A DNA stretch of 32,163 bases from Psychrobacillus soli (GTDB lineage: Bacteria; Bacillota; Bacilli; Bacillales_A; Planococcaceae): positions 1 through 32,163 of the forward strand of contig NZ_VDGG01000046.1 of the NCBI RefSeq assembly GCF_006861775.1. The letters run 5' to 3'. Position numbers and translations under genes: made by a program. This document shows positions 7,020 to 16,316 of the stretch, piece by piece; position 1 is the stretch's first letter, and every line of letters starts with the position of its first letter. Under the pieces are notes generated by a model, which had not been told where the DNA came from, ran no database searches, and was given only the letters and a program-made list of their open reading frames with translations.

Positions 7020-7050
7020 CTAATAACTAAGAAGTAAAGGGGGAAATACG

Positions 7051-9459
7051 ATGCATATTCGGAAGTTAGCGCTATTTATTTCAGTAGTATTTATCTATTT
7101 TACATTATTACCAACAGTTAGTGCTCTAGCAGCGCCTAACTTAAATGTGAAGGTAACGACTGGATTTAATGGGAAAGCAAAATACGGAGAAGGCTTACCG
7201 ATTACCTTAACGGTTGAGAACAAAGGAGATGCATTTTCTGGGGATCTCGTTTTAGATACGGTGGAGTCATATAACCTAGGAAACGCACTTTCTATTCCAT
7301 TTGAAATCGCAGCAGGAGAAACAAAAACGGTTCAAGTGGCAGTAAGTGGCTTGGGAGAAGACTATATGTATCAAGGGTCAAATGTTCAACTTATCCACTT
7401 TTTTGAAGGAGGATGGGAAAAAGGAAAATCCATCGATTTCAAGGGAACAAAAAACTTACGAACAAATTTTTATGATCCTACCACTATTTTTTATCTAACC
7501 TTGACAAACAGTGCAGATCGACTAAAAGCTTTGAACCAAATAAAACAACCAAACCAATTAAATGATGAAGCGATCCATGTTGCCCAGCTCAGTAATTTTT
7601 CTCTACCAACCGATGCGATAGCATGGGAAATGGCTGACTATATTATTTTAGATGAATTTGTTCTAGCAGATTTAGCCGATACGCAGCAACAAGCACTTAT
7701 AGATTATGTTAAAACTGGCGGGTATATCTTGATAGGTGCTTCAGCTAACCTTACAGCTGAAGTTGGGAAGTTAGGGGATTATTTGCCATTAACGTTAGAA
7801 GGAACTACACAAACGATAGCGGCAGATAATATGCGCGCATTTACTGCAAATAATACATTATCCAATGATTTAATCGTACATAAGTCTTCTTTAAATGATG
7901 GAGCTACACCATTATTTAATTTGGATGGAACAATACTAGCAGGAAAGAAACAAATAGGCAGTGGTGCAATTATCCAAACGACTTTTTCTCTTGGTGACGA
8001 TCCATTAGCGAAAGATCCTGTTTACAGTGATTTAATGTCCACTATTTTACAGGCTGTAAAAGTGCAAAATATGCCGAATATGTATGGTTATAATAACAGT
8101 AAAGACCAACTCGTTTATGAATTAGGAGATACGAATTCTTTATTTAGTTCGTTTAAAGTTTCTACACCATTAATGATTGGAATCGTAGTCGTTTATATGA
8201 TTATTATTGTGCCACTACTATATATCGTGTTGAAAAGAAAAGATAAAAGGGAGTATGCTTGGGGGATTATACCACTCACAGCAATCATTGCTTCCGCTGC
8301 TATTTTCGGTTATGGAGCAAGAGATCGCATTGCTCGTCCGCAAGTACAACAATCTTCTTTTTTACATGTGAATGAAGATAAAAGTTTGCAAGGATATTAT
8401 GCAGAGTCTATTTTAAGTAACAAAAGTGGTGATTTTACTTTTGAAGCCCCTACTACTACAACGATGGTTGCAAAGCGAAATTATAATTCATTTACAGGAC
8501 AATCACCAAATGTATACGAAAATGCAATTATGGAAAAACATGCAACTAGTAGCGAGTTAACGTTTCGAGATGTAGGATACTGGTCTGTTTCTTCCTTGTT
8601 CGGTGAAACCCAAATACCGGAAGTAGGAAATTTTGAAGTAGACCTTCGGGTGGAAGCAAGTCAACTTACTGGAACTATCCAAAATAACTTCCCATTTGTC
8701 GTAAAAGAAGTTTCGGTTTGGTCTGGAAGTAAATTAATCCCATTAGGCGATCTTAAACCAGGCGAGAAGCTTGAAGTAAATAAAAAGTTAAGCTCCGTCA
8801 TGTTAATGCCGATTTCCAATCCGTATGCCAATCGGAATTTTGGGATGAATTCAGGGACGTCCATTGATTTAGTAGAACAACGAAAGCAGTCGATGTATTC
8901 CACAAGTTTAATGGCAGATCAATACGGAAATAGCCCCGTAATTTCTGGTTTTGCAGAGGATAATATTGTACCTATTACTTTAAAAGATAAAAAAGTCGAG
9001 ATGTCAGCCTTACATTTACTCATCCAGCCATTTACAGCAGAAACAATCTTTGCCGGGGAATTTGTATTACCTGCCAATATGTTCACTGTGAATGTAAGTA
9101 CGAATGAATACGGTAAATATATGGAACCAGTCATGAACAACAGTTTGGAATGGCATTTAGATGATGGAGAATATAATGTATATTGGAAAATCCCTAATAC
9201 AATCCCATTAGATAAAGTAAATTGGACACAATTACAAATTGCGAATACGGATCGAAATTCCCAGTCAATCGAGATATGGAATATAGAAACAGGGAGCTTT
9301 GAAGAAATAACTGAAAGCAGATTTACAAATACGGAAAATATCCAACATTATATTAATGATGAAGGCGAGCTATATTATAAATTGCAGAAGAAAACGGTCG
9401 ATGGAAATGCCTATACAAGACTTCCAGAAGTAAGATTGAAAGGGGAGGTTACGCAATGA
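7051..9459 (+). CDS. Large exported membrane protein, first gene of ABC-MoxR-VWA operon
   Basis: This is an 802-residue protein of unknown specific function. A signal peptide (about residues 1-27, ending SALAA) leads into an extracytoplasmic region of about 345 residues. This region opens with a beta-rich domain (ITLTVENKGDAFSGDLVL) and then a Rossmann-like stretch with DYIILDEFVLADL and GGYILIGAS, resembling glutamine-amidotransferase-like folds. Two membrane helices lie at about 373-396 and 405-421, with a short basic cytosolic loop (KRKDKRE). A second outside region of about 375 residues follows. The start has an AAAGGGGG site. Its stop overlaps the ABC ATPase start (ATGA), which argues that it is an extracytoplasmic partner of that transporter. 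Confidence 0.8.
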   Translation: MHIRKLALFISVVFIYFTLLPTVSALAAPNLNVKVTTGFNGKAKYGEGLPITLTVENKGDAFSGDLVLDTVESYNLGNALSIPFEIAAGETKTVQVAVSGLGEDYMYQGSNVQLIHFFEGGWEKGKSIDFKGTKNLRTNFYDPTTIFYLTLTNSADRLKALNQIKQPNQLNDEAIHVAQLSNFSLPTDAIAWEMADYIILDEFVLADLADTQQQALIDYVKTGGYILIGASANLTAEVGKLGDYLPLTLEGTTQTIAADNMRAFTANNTLSNDLIVHKSSLNDGATPLFNLDGTILAGKKQIGSGAIIQTTFSLGDDPLAKDPVYSDLMSTILQAVKVQNMPNMYGYNNSKDQLVYELGDTNSLFSSFKVSTPLMIGIVVVYMIIIVPLLYIVLKRKDKREYAWGIIPLTAIIASAAIFGYGARDRIARPQVQQSSFLHVNEDKSLQGYYAESILSNKSGDFTFEAPTTTTMVAKRNYNSFTGQSPNVYENAIMEKHATSSELTFRDVGYWSVSSLFGETQIPEVGNFEVDLRVEASQLTGTIQNNFPFVVKEVSVWSGSKLIPLGDLKPGEKLEVNKKLSSVMLMPISNPYANRNFGMNSGTSIDLVEQRKQSMYSTSLMADQYGNSPVISGFAEDNIVPITLKDKKVEMSALHLLIQPFTAETIFAGEFVLPANMFTVNVSTNEYGKYMEPVMNNSLEWHLDDGEYNVYWKIPNTIPLDKVNWTQLQIANTDRNSQSIEIWNIETGSFEEITESRFTNTENIQHYINDEGELYYKLQKKTVDGNAYTRLPEVRLKGEVTQ

Positions 9460-10385
9460 TAGAGATAAAAGGATTAACGAAAAAGTATGGCTCTTTTTAT
9501 GCATTGAATGACTTAAACCTTACATTAGAAGAAGGAACAGTATTCGGATTTGTTGGAGCGAATGGAGCTGGAAAGTCTACTACTTTTTCGATATTAGCGA
9601 CACTTCTCCAACCGACTTCTGGCGATGCTTTTGTGAATGGAAAAAGTGTAAAAACCGATGCACATGAAGTGCGGAAGCAAATTGGTTATATGCCCGATTT
9701 TTTCGGTGTTTATGATCAGTTAAAAGCAAATGAGTATTTAGATTTTTATGGAGCAAGCTACGGTATTTCGGAAAAGGAAAGAGAGGTGTTAATACCTCAA
9801 TTACTGGAGCTTGTTAACTTAAGCCATAAGCGCTATGACTATGTCGATTTACTTTCTCGCGGGATGAAGCAACGTTTATGTTTGGCACGTTCGCTAATTC
9901 ATGATCCGAAAGTGTTAATACTTGATGAACCGGCTTCTGGTCTAGATCCAAGAGCACGGGTCGAAATGAGAGATATACTAAGACAATTAAAAGGAATGGG
10001 CAAAACGATTCTTATTTCCTCTCATATATTACCGGAGTTAGCAGAAATGTGTGACGAAATCGGCGTAATCGATGGGGGAAGATTAATAGCTCATGGTTCC
10101 GTTGCAGATATTCAAGCACAACTTGCAGGTGAAAAACAAATAACGGTGAGACTGAAAGGATTGTTAGAAAACGCGGTTAACTTTTTTGAAGAAGATCCTT
10201 TTGTTTCTAAAGTAGAAATAGCTGCGGAGAAAAATGCGATTACCTTTGCATATAGAGGTACGGAAGAGGATCAAATCGATTTGTTGAGAAAAGCGCTAGA
10301 CCAATCATTAAAAATTATTTCTTTCTCGGAAACAGAGACGGACTTAGAAGATGTATTCATGGAAATTACGAAAGGGGTGAAATAG
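9456..10385 (+). CDS. ABC-2 type transporter ATP-binding protein
   Basis: This 309-residue cytosolic ATPase powers the permease encoded next. Visible motifs are Walker A GANGAGKST (34-42), Walker B LILDEP (154-159) with E158, and the H-loop histidine H190. The signature is LSRGM (133-137) in place of LSGGQ, and the Q-loop region reads IGYMPD. Both deviations are common in ABC-2 exporter and CcmA/NatA-like ATPases and need not mean loss of activity. After about residue 220 comes a C-terminal extension typical of that group. It overlaps the preceding gene by 4 bp, and the permease starts one base after its stop codon, so the two are translationally coupled. Confidence 0.9.
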   Translation: MIEIKGLTKKYGSFYALNDLNLTLEEGTVFGFVGANGAGKSTTFSILATLLQPTSGDAFVNGKSVKTDAHEVRKQIGYMPDFFGVYDQLKANEYLDFYGASYGISEKEREVLIPQLLELVNLSHKRYDYVDLLSRGMKQRLCLARSLIHDPKVLILDEPASGLDPRARVEMRDILRQLKGMGKTILISSHILPELAEMCDEIGVIDGGRLIAHGSVADIQAQLAGEKQITVRLKGLLENAVNFFEEDPFVSKVEIAAEKNAITFAYRGTEEDQIDLLRKALDQSLKIISFSETETDLEDVFMEITKGVK

Positions 10386-10386
10386 G

Positions 10387-11229
10387 ATGAAGCAATTACT
10401 AGCAAATCCAGTATTAGTAAAAGAAATAAAACTTCGCTTTCGCTCGTTAAAAAGTTTTACGGGTATCCTCTTTTACTTAATCGCGATGTGTATATTTGTA
10501 TTTGGCTTTATTATGCTGACTACTTCGTTTACTGGTACTGGTTATTTCCGACCGGAAGAAAGTTTCTTCATGTTTGCGATGTTAACGTATATTCAGCTAG
10601 GGCTTATTCTTTTTATTACCCCTGGATTAACAGCAGGTGCCATTAGCTCAGAGCGGGAAAAGCAAACGTTAAATATTTTGCTAACCACTGCCCAAACTTC
10701 TTTTCAAATTATTTTCGGGAAGTTAACTTCTTCTATCGCTTTTCTTTTGTTATTAGTAGTAGCTGGTTTACCTATTTATAGTTTAGTGTTCCTTTTTGGA
10801 GGAGTATCACCCGGACAACTGGGGATCATTTTTTTATTTTTCTTTTTAACGATGCTTGCCATTGGTGGCATTGGCATTATGTACTCTACCATTATTCGTA
10901 AAACGATTGTAGCAATGATTGCGACTTATGGAACGATGATTTTCTTCACTGCGGTCACTGGGTTTATCTACCTTGTCATAACAGGTATGAATAGCATGGC
11001 AGCAGGTACGCTAGCGTCATCCCCTATCGCTCATTTTTTTGCAAGTATTAATCCAGTTGTTTTAATGCTTACGTTAATTTCACCAGGTTCGGATAGCTTC
11101 ATCACCGAATCTACGAAAGTGGACATACCGATTTGGATTGGATATGCCATTTTCTATATTTGTATAACAATTTTGTCGATTATTATTGCTGTGAAAAAAT
11201 TACGTGTAAACATGAAGCGTACTAGATGA
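10387..11229 (+). CDS. ABC-2 type transporter permease
   Basis: This 280-residue integral membrane protein has about six hydrophobic segments. The conserved ABC-2 phrase AGAISSEREKQTLNILLTT sits after the second segment, followed by FGKLTSSIAFLLLLVVAGLP. The fold and arrangement match ABC-2 exporters and their relatives (GldF, NatB). With the preceding ATPase it would form a homodimeric exporter or a mechanical transporter; the substrate is unknown. The start is preceded by AAGGGGTG. Only 13 bp separate it from the next gene, which has its own GAGGAGG site. Confidence 0.85.
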   Translation: MKQLLANPVLVKEIKLRFRSLKSFTGILFYLIAMCIFVFGFIMLTTSFTGTGYFRPEESFFMFAMLTYIQLGLILFITPGLTAGAISSEREKQTLNILLTTAQTSFQIIFGKLTSSIAFLLLLVVAGLPIYSLVFLFGGVSPGQLGIIFLFFFLTMLAIGGIGIMYSTIIRKTIVAMIATYGTMIFFTAVTGFIYLVITGMNSMAAGTLASSPIAHFFASINPVVLMLTLISPGSDSFITESTKVDIPIWIGYAIFYICITILSIIIAVKKLRVNMKRTR

Positions 11230-11242
11230 GGAGGAAGTTAAG

Positions 11243-12667
11243 ATGGGTAGCGGGCATAAGTTAATTCGTACTATTGGGAAAGCTAAAAGTCGTCTTGCGT
11301 TGGAACATTATATTAGAATGCTGCAAGCGGCCTTGTTTTATGGATTTACTTCTGCTGCGGCTATTCTACTTGTCTCTAGGTTATTCGTCTTGCCATATTA
11401 TGTTCGACTAGCAGTGATTGTCGGTAGTATCGTTTTTATCGCCGTATTTTTGTATGCATTTTGGAAAAGACCTTCTAGAGAAGAAGCGACTCGAACATTG
11501 GATGCTTTCTTTCCAGATAATTTACTGTTAACCGCCGTTTCTTTCTTACATGATAAGTCACCGCTCATCAAACAGTTACTGGGAAAAACAGAGCAGAGCA
11601 GTGAAAAAGCATTTGTACAATTTCAGCAGCGGCAGAAGCGTTATATTCAGCCTAAGTGGATGATTGGGTTTGTCATTGCTTTTACTGCTGTTCTTGTACT
11701 TTATGCATTTCCAGCAGCGACACAATTGGAAGCAAAGGATATTGAAAAAGAAGAGCAAATTGTAAAGGAAATGAAAAAAGAAGTAGATAAATTAGAGAAA
11801 AAAGAATTAGCACAATCTGTTAAAAAAGAATTAAAGGAATTAAAAGAGAAACTTAAGGAAGTAGAAACTGCAGAAGAAGCATTACGTGATATCGTGAAAA
11901 AGCAAAAAGAATTAGCTTTAAAAGAACAAAAGTTAGAAAAAAAGAAGGAGCTTGCAGAACAAGAAGGCTCTACTGAATCATCTCTTACGGCAGAGGAGCA
12001 AAAAGAACTTGCTTCATTAGAAGATACGGTAAGCGCTTTATCGAAAAGTGCAGCCACTTCTCAAACTGCTCTAAGCAAGATGGGAAAATCATTTCCTTTT
12101 ACTTCTAATGAAATAGCACAAAATAGCTCGAACGCAAACACACAAAAAAATTCTAATCAATCAAATCAAAGCCAAGGACAAAATCAAAGTCAAGGCCAAG
12201 GACAAGGCCAGAGTCAAGGTCAGGGGCAAGGTCAGGGGCAAGGTCAGGGGCAAGGTCAGGGACAAGGACAAGGACAAGGACAAGGACAAGGACAAGGTCA
12301 GGGACAAGGCCAGGGGCAAGGTCAAGGATCCGGTTCCGGTTCAGGTCAAGGGTCAGGACAGGGTTCAGGTTCGGGTCAAGGTTCTGGAGCAGGTAAGGGT
12401 TCCGGTGGGAGAGATTTACTTTCCATTCCAACAAGAATCGGTGGAACTGGTGACACTTCTGTAGACGGAGGTCAGCTAGGAGAAGGAGAGGCTGCTAGTG
12501 AGCAACCTGGCGAAGTGCCAGTGACACGTGGAACAGCAAAGCCTTATGAAGAAGTTGTCAATGAGTATGCAGATTCATATATAAAAAGCTCCGAGCGCTT
12601 GCAACTGCCATCGGATTTACAGCGCATCGTTCAAGATTATTTTTCAACCGTTGAAAATAGTGAATAA
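11243..12667 (+). CDS. Membrane coiled-coil protein with long Gly-Gln repeat
   Basis: This is a 474-residue protein with an unusual layout. Hydrophobic helices lie at about 27-47, 52-72 and 137-157. A Lys/Glu-rich coiled coil follows at about 165-255 (EKKELAQSVKKELKELKEKLKE). A Ser/Asn/Gln linker leads to a long run of Gly-Gln dipeptides (about 310-361), which turns into Gly-Ser-rich sequence to about 386. A small conserved-looking C-terminal helix (EEVVNEYADSYIKSSERLQLP...IVQDYFS) closes the protein. The last part resembles the tail of membrane proteins found next to MoxR genes in other bacteria. No enzymatic motif was seen; a scaffold or substrate of the MoxR-VWA machinery is an inference. 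Confidence 0.75.
   Translation: MGSGHKLIRTIGKAKSRLALEHYIRMLQAALFYGFTSAAAILLVSRLFVLPYYVRLAVIVGSIVFIAVFLYAFWKRPSREEATRTLDAFFPDNLLLTAVSFLHDKSPLIKQLLGKTEQSSEKAFVQFQQRQKRYIQPKWMIGFVIAFTAVLVLYAFPAATQLEAKDIEKEEQIVKEMKKEVDKLEKKELAQSVKKELKELKEKLKEVETAEEALRDIVKKQKELALKEQKLEKKKELAEQEGSTESSLTAEEQKELASLEDTVSALSKSAATSQTALSKMGKSFPFTSNEIAQNSSNANTQKNSNQSNQSQGQNQSQGQGQGQSQGQGQGQGQGQGQGQGQGQGQGQGQGQGQGQGQGQGQGSGSGSGQGSGQGSGSGQGSGAGKGSGGRDLLSIPTRIGGTGDTSVDGGQLGEGEAASEQPGEVPVTRGTAKPYEEVVNEYADSYIKSSERLQLPSDLQRIVQDYFSTVENSE
12170..12400 (+). repeat. Hexanucleotide tandem repeat coding for Gly-Gln run
   Basis: Imperfect tandem copies of a GGNCAR hexamer (GGACAA, GGTCAG, GGGCAA, GGCCAG) encode the Gly-Gln run and grade into Gly-Ser codons near 12330. 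The third-position variety shows that the peptide repeat is maintained without strict DNA identity. One stretch around 12258-12300 is nearly pure GGACAA and could slip by multiples of six, always in frame. Confidence 0.85.
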
Positions 12668-12676
12668 TGGAGGGTA

Positions 12677-13672
12677 ATGATGACTTTTACAACAGAGGAT
12701 TACACAAATATAAGTAAACGTTTAGAGGAAGTTCGAGCGGAAATAGGACACTTTATCGTAGGTCAAAAAGAAGCTGTAGAATTTTCCATTTATTGTGTTC
12801 TAGCAGATGGCCATGCTTTACTAGAAGGACTTCCTGGGCTTGGGAAGACAATGCTTATTCGAACTATATCGGAAGTACTTGATTTATCTTTTTCGCGAAT
12901 TCAGTTCACCCCAGACTTAATGCCATCCGATATCACGGGAACGAGTATGATTGAACGATTGGAAAACGGAAAACAGCAATTCACATTCCAAAAAGGACCT
13001 ATTTTTAGTCAAATGGTTTTAGCGGATGAAATAAACCGAGCAACGCCGAAAACACAAAGTGCACTTCTAGAAGCAATGGGGGAAAAAACAGTAACGGTTC
13101 TTGGAGAAACGAAGCAAATGGATAAACCTTTTTTCGTGCTTGCAACACAAAACCCAATTGAAATGGAAGGAACATACCCATTACCAGAAGCACAAATGGA
13201 CCGTTTCTTATGTAAAATACTTGTTTCGTACCCAACAAAAGAAGAACTGATGGAAATTACAAAGCGAACGACTGGTGGTCAAACCATTCAGTTGAATAAA
13301 ATAATGGATGCGAGAGAAATTGTACTCGCACAACAAATGGTAAAAGAAGTACTAATAGCAGATGATATGCTGGAGTATGCAGTGGATCTAGTAGCTGCCA
13401 CCCATCCAGAAGCAGCGATTATTCCAGAAGTTGCACAATACGTACAATACGGAAGTGGACCTCGTGGTTTGCAAAGTCTTATAAAGCTTGCGAAAGCCCG
13501 TGCGTTAGTTGCTGGACGTTATCATGTATCGATTGCAGATATTAAATCTGTTGCCAAGCCAGTGCTCAGACATCGTTTATTACTAAACTACGAAGGAGAA
13601 GCAGAAGGAAAAACAGCAGATGAGCTAGTAGATATCGTGTTGCAAACGATTAAACAAGGACAAAACGTATGA
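12677..13672 (+). CDS. MoxR family AAA+ ATPase
   Basis: This 331-residue MoxR-type AAA+ ATPase has Walker A GLPGLGKT (51-58), Walker B VLADEI (D117, E118), a sensor-1 asparagine N159 in LATQNP and the conserved PLPEAQMDRF. A sensor-2-like GPRGLQSLIKLAKA lies near the C-terminus. MoxR proteins are thought to act as chaperones that remodel or activate partners, often with VWA-domain proteins encoded nearby; that pairing is present here. The ATG at 12677 follows GGAGGG, and a second ATG follows directly. Its stop overlaps the DUF58 start (ATGA). Confidence 0.92.
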   Translation: MMTFTTEDYTNISKRLEEVRAEIGHFIVGQKEAVEFSIYCVLADGHALLEGLPGLGKTMLIRTISEVLDLSFSRIQFTPDLMPSDITGTSMIERLENGKQQFTFQKGPIFSQMVLADEINRATPKTQSALLEAMGEKTVTVLGETKQMDKPFFVLATQNPIEMEGTYPLPEAQMDRFLCKILVSYPTKEELMEITKRTTGGQTIQLNKIMDAREIVLAQQMVKEVLIADDMLEYAVDLVAATHPEAAIIPEVAQYVQYGSGPRGLQSLIKLAKARALVAGRYHVSIADIKSVAKPVLRHRLLLNYEGEAEGKTADELVDIVLQTIKQGQNV

Positions 13673-14544
13673 CTACGAACACGATAGTGCCAAAAGATTG
13701 GGCAGGAAAGTTAAGTAGGTTATCCATTTCTACTAAGTCCAAATTGCGAGGGCAACATAAAGGCTCACACCGTTCGCAGCGCTTCGGGGCATCACTAGAT
13801 TTCTCTGATTTTAGAGAGTATAGCCCAGGTGATGATGTACGCCAAATAGACTGGAATGTCTATGCGCGAACGGATAAGTATTTCATTAAACGCTTTTTAG
13901 ATGAACAAGAAATGCGCGTACATATTTTACTCGATTGTACGAAGTCCATGAGTGATCCACTGAAATGGACATTTGCAAAACAGCTTGCGGTATCACTCGG
14001 TATACTCGTTTTACAACGGGATGATCGTTTGTCTTTTTCAGCAGTAAGTGAGGATAAAAAACCGCCATTTAGACGGAAAGGTGCTACGTATCGGAAAGCC
14101 TTTACGCAAACCATTTCTGATTTAAATGAGCCAATTATGACTGCTTCATTTGCCGAAAATGCAATTCCTTTTTTACCGAAAGACAGCACTGTTTTATTCG
14201 TTATTTCGGACTGCTTGGAAAGTTTGGAATCTTGGGAAAAAGCACTTCGAAAATTACCCAAATTTGCAGGGGATATTCGTATTTTACAAGTAGTAACAAA
14301 TGATGAGCTATCACCAAGCTATACAGGAGATGTGCAAGTAGTAGATGTGGAAACTTCGGATCAGTTAAATGTGTCTATATCTTCACGGGTACTCGAATCC
14401 TACGAAGAAAAGAGAAAATTACATCAAAATGGTCTGGAATTATTATGCAATAAGTTCGGAGCAAGATTACTTCAAGTAAATGCAGATGATGGTATTTCGC
14501 ATGTACTGTTTCAACAACTATTACGTGCAAATTGGGTGCAATGA
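13669..14544 (+). CDS. DUF58 domain-containing protein
   Basis: This 291-residue soluble protein has the hallmark DUF58 block FSDFREYSPGDDVRQIDWNVYARTD near residues 45-69. This leads into a VWA-like segment HILLDCTKSMSDP, whose DCTKS resembles a degenerate MIDAS DxSxS. DUF58 proteins are regularly encoded next to MoxR ATPases and are considered adaptors or partners; biochemistry is sparse. It lacks the membrane helices that many DUF58 proteins carry, so it is probably cytosolic. The start overlaps the moxR stop by 4 bp, and the next gene starts 12 bp downstream. Confidence 0.88.
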   Translation: MTTNTIVPKDWAGKLSRLSISTKSKLRGQHKGSHRSQRFGASLDFSDFREYSPGDDVRQIDWNVYARTDKYFIKRFLDEQEMRVHILLDCTKSMSDPLKWTFAKQLAVSLGILVLQRDDRLSFSAVSEDKKPPFRRKGATYRKAFTQTISDLNEPIMTASFAENAIPFLPKDSTVLFVISDCLESLESWEKALRKLPKFAGDIRILQVVTNDELSPSYTGDVQVVDVETSDQLNVSISSRVLESYEEKRKLHQNGLELLCNKFGARLLQVNADDGISHVLFQQLLRANWVQ

Positions 14545-14555
14545 GGTGAGATTAC

Positions 14556-16316
14556 TTGGGTTTTAATCAACTACTATTTTTATGGACAGCTATTTTTCCA
14601 ATTGCTGTATTACTTTATTATTTCTTCCGAAAAAAATATGCAAAGCAGCCTGTTTCTTCCACACTTTTTTGGCAAGAAGTGATGAGAGAAACGAAAGCGT
14701 CCCCTTATTTGCAGCACTTACAGAGAAATGCTTTATTTTATTTGCAAATGATTGCGATGATTTTACTTGTTTTTGCTTTACTTCAACCTTTTTGGAAAAC
14801 GAAGGCGCTTGCCGGAGAACAAATTGTGTTTGTTGTAGATACTTCTGCTACGATGGAAGTTCACACTGCGAATGATTCCACACTTTTTGATAAGCATAAA
14901 AAACAAATGCTCCAACTTGCTGAAAGCTTATCAGGTAAGCCACTTACCATAGTTACAACTGGCAATGAACCGAATGTAGTAGTCCGTGCGGAAACGAATC
15001 TCGATCAAATAAAGAGCGAGATTGATAAACTGGAAGTCAGCTATGAAGAGGAAAATATGTCGAAATCATTAGATTTTGCACAATCGTTTTTTCAGCATAA
15101 AGCAACTTCTGTTTATATTTTCACGGATGTATTAGATCGAAAGGAACTCCCTTTGCAATATGAAAATGTCACTTGGAATGTAGAAGGGCTAACGTCAGAA
15201 GTAGCAAACCTGTCGATGAAACGATTCGGTGCCACCAAAACGAATAATGGTATTTCTGCATTAATTCAACTAGAAAATCAATCGAATAAAGAGCAAATAA
15301 CAGAACTCTCCATAGCGAATGAAAAAGAGGATTTATTGAAAGAAAACGTCACAATTCCGGCAAATGAAACGATTACGTTATCATTTGATGAATTAGCGGA
15401 ATCCTCTTTTTTAAAAGCATCTCTTAATGCAAAAGATGGTTATGCATTAGACAATACGATGACCGTATTTATGCAAGATCAATTATCGAAAGTATTTATC
15501 GATAGTGGGTTGCATGCGCTAGTGAGGACCGCATTTCAATCAATGGATATTGAAGTTAGCAGCGTACCGACCGAACAAATAGGGCTACTATCAGAAGAAG
15601 GTATTGTTGTTACGAATCAATTTGGACTTATAAATCAACTAGAACGACCAACCTTATTCATCGGAAGAAACGACGTAAATGCGTTGGAAGTAAATGGTGA
15701 AGTTCAAACAACGGAACATGCGCTTTTTTCTTTCGCTAATTTATCCGATATTTATGTGAGTAGCGTATATCCAGAAATTCAAGGGTATACGACGATAGCA
15801 ACAGTTGGGGATCAGCCATTTATTCAAGTTTCTCCTCGTGGGGATATTGTCGTGTTAGCGGATATTCAGATGACTGATTGGCCACTTCACCCATCTTTTC
15901 CGCTATTTATGTGGAGTGTGAAGGAACAACTATCTGCTGGAAATACGTATTTAGGTACGTTTACTCCAAATGAAAGAAGACCTCAATCATTAGGAAGTGC
16001 AGCGAATGAATGGGAAATATACACATTGGATGATTCCTATCAATATTCGATCGAAAATGGTGGAGCATTTATCGCACCGAAGAAACCAGGATTATACGTA
16101 CTTCGTTCCAATGATATCGTAAAAAACTTTTCCGTTGCTTTATCTCAAAGTGAGAAAGAAATTGAAAAGGGAAATACGTACAAAGTGAGTGGGGAACAAA
16201 TAGAAATGAGTGAAAATTATTCGCAACATTCCTTTGTTCCATATATTTTACTACTATTGTTACTACTATTTGTAATAGAGTGGGAGGTGCAAAGACGACG
16301 TGGATTTACGAGTTGA
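14556..16316 (+). CDS. BatA-like VWA domain membrane protein
   Basis: This 586-residue protein starts at a TTG with GAGGTGAG about 5 bp upstream. The N-terminus is BatA-like: a membrane helix at about 5-24, the phrase PVSSTLFWQEV, and a second helix at about 62-80. A VWA domain begins at VFVVDTSATM with DxSxT (D95, S97, T99), a MIDAS variant, and continues to about 200 (VYIFTDVLD). The remaining 350 residues are probably extracytoplasmic, with a final helix at about 555-575 (PYILLLLLLLFVIEW) and a basic tail. It is likely part of a membrane complex with MoxR and DUF58. The next gene overlaps its end by 17 bp. Confidence 0.85.
   Translation: MGFNQLLFLWTAIFPIAVLLYYFFRKKYAKQPVSSTLFWQEVMRETKASPYLQHLQRNALFYLQMIAMILLVFALLQPFWKTKALAGEQIVFVVDTSATMEVHTANDSTLFDKHKKQMLQLAESLSGKPLTIVTTGNEPNVVVRAETNLDQIKSEIDKLEVSYEEENMSKSLDFAQSFFQHKATSVYIFTDVLDRKELPLQYENVTWNVEGLTSEVANLSMKRFGATKTNNGISALIQLENQSNKEQITELSIANEKEDLLKENVTIPANETITLSFDELAESSFLKASLNAKDGYALDNTMTVFMQDQLSKVFIDSGLHALVRTAFQSMDIEVSSVPTEQIGLLSEEGIVVTNQFGLINQLERPTLFIGRNDVNALEVNGEVQTTEHALFSFANLSDIYVSSVYPEIQGYTTIATVGDQPFIQVSPRGDIVVLADIQMTDWPLHPSFPLFMWSVKEQLSAGNTYLGTFTPNERRPQSLGSAANEWEIYTLDDSYQYSIENGGAFIAPKKPGLYVLRSNDIVKNFSVALSQSEKEIEKGNTYKVSGEQIEMSENYSQHSFVPYILLLLLLLFVIEWEVQRRRGFTS

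Noticed and set aside
12153-12434. Minus-strand frame opposite the Gly-Gln tract
   Set aside because: It is a low-complexity shadow of the hexamer repeat inside a well-supported gene.
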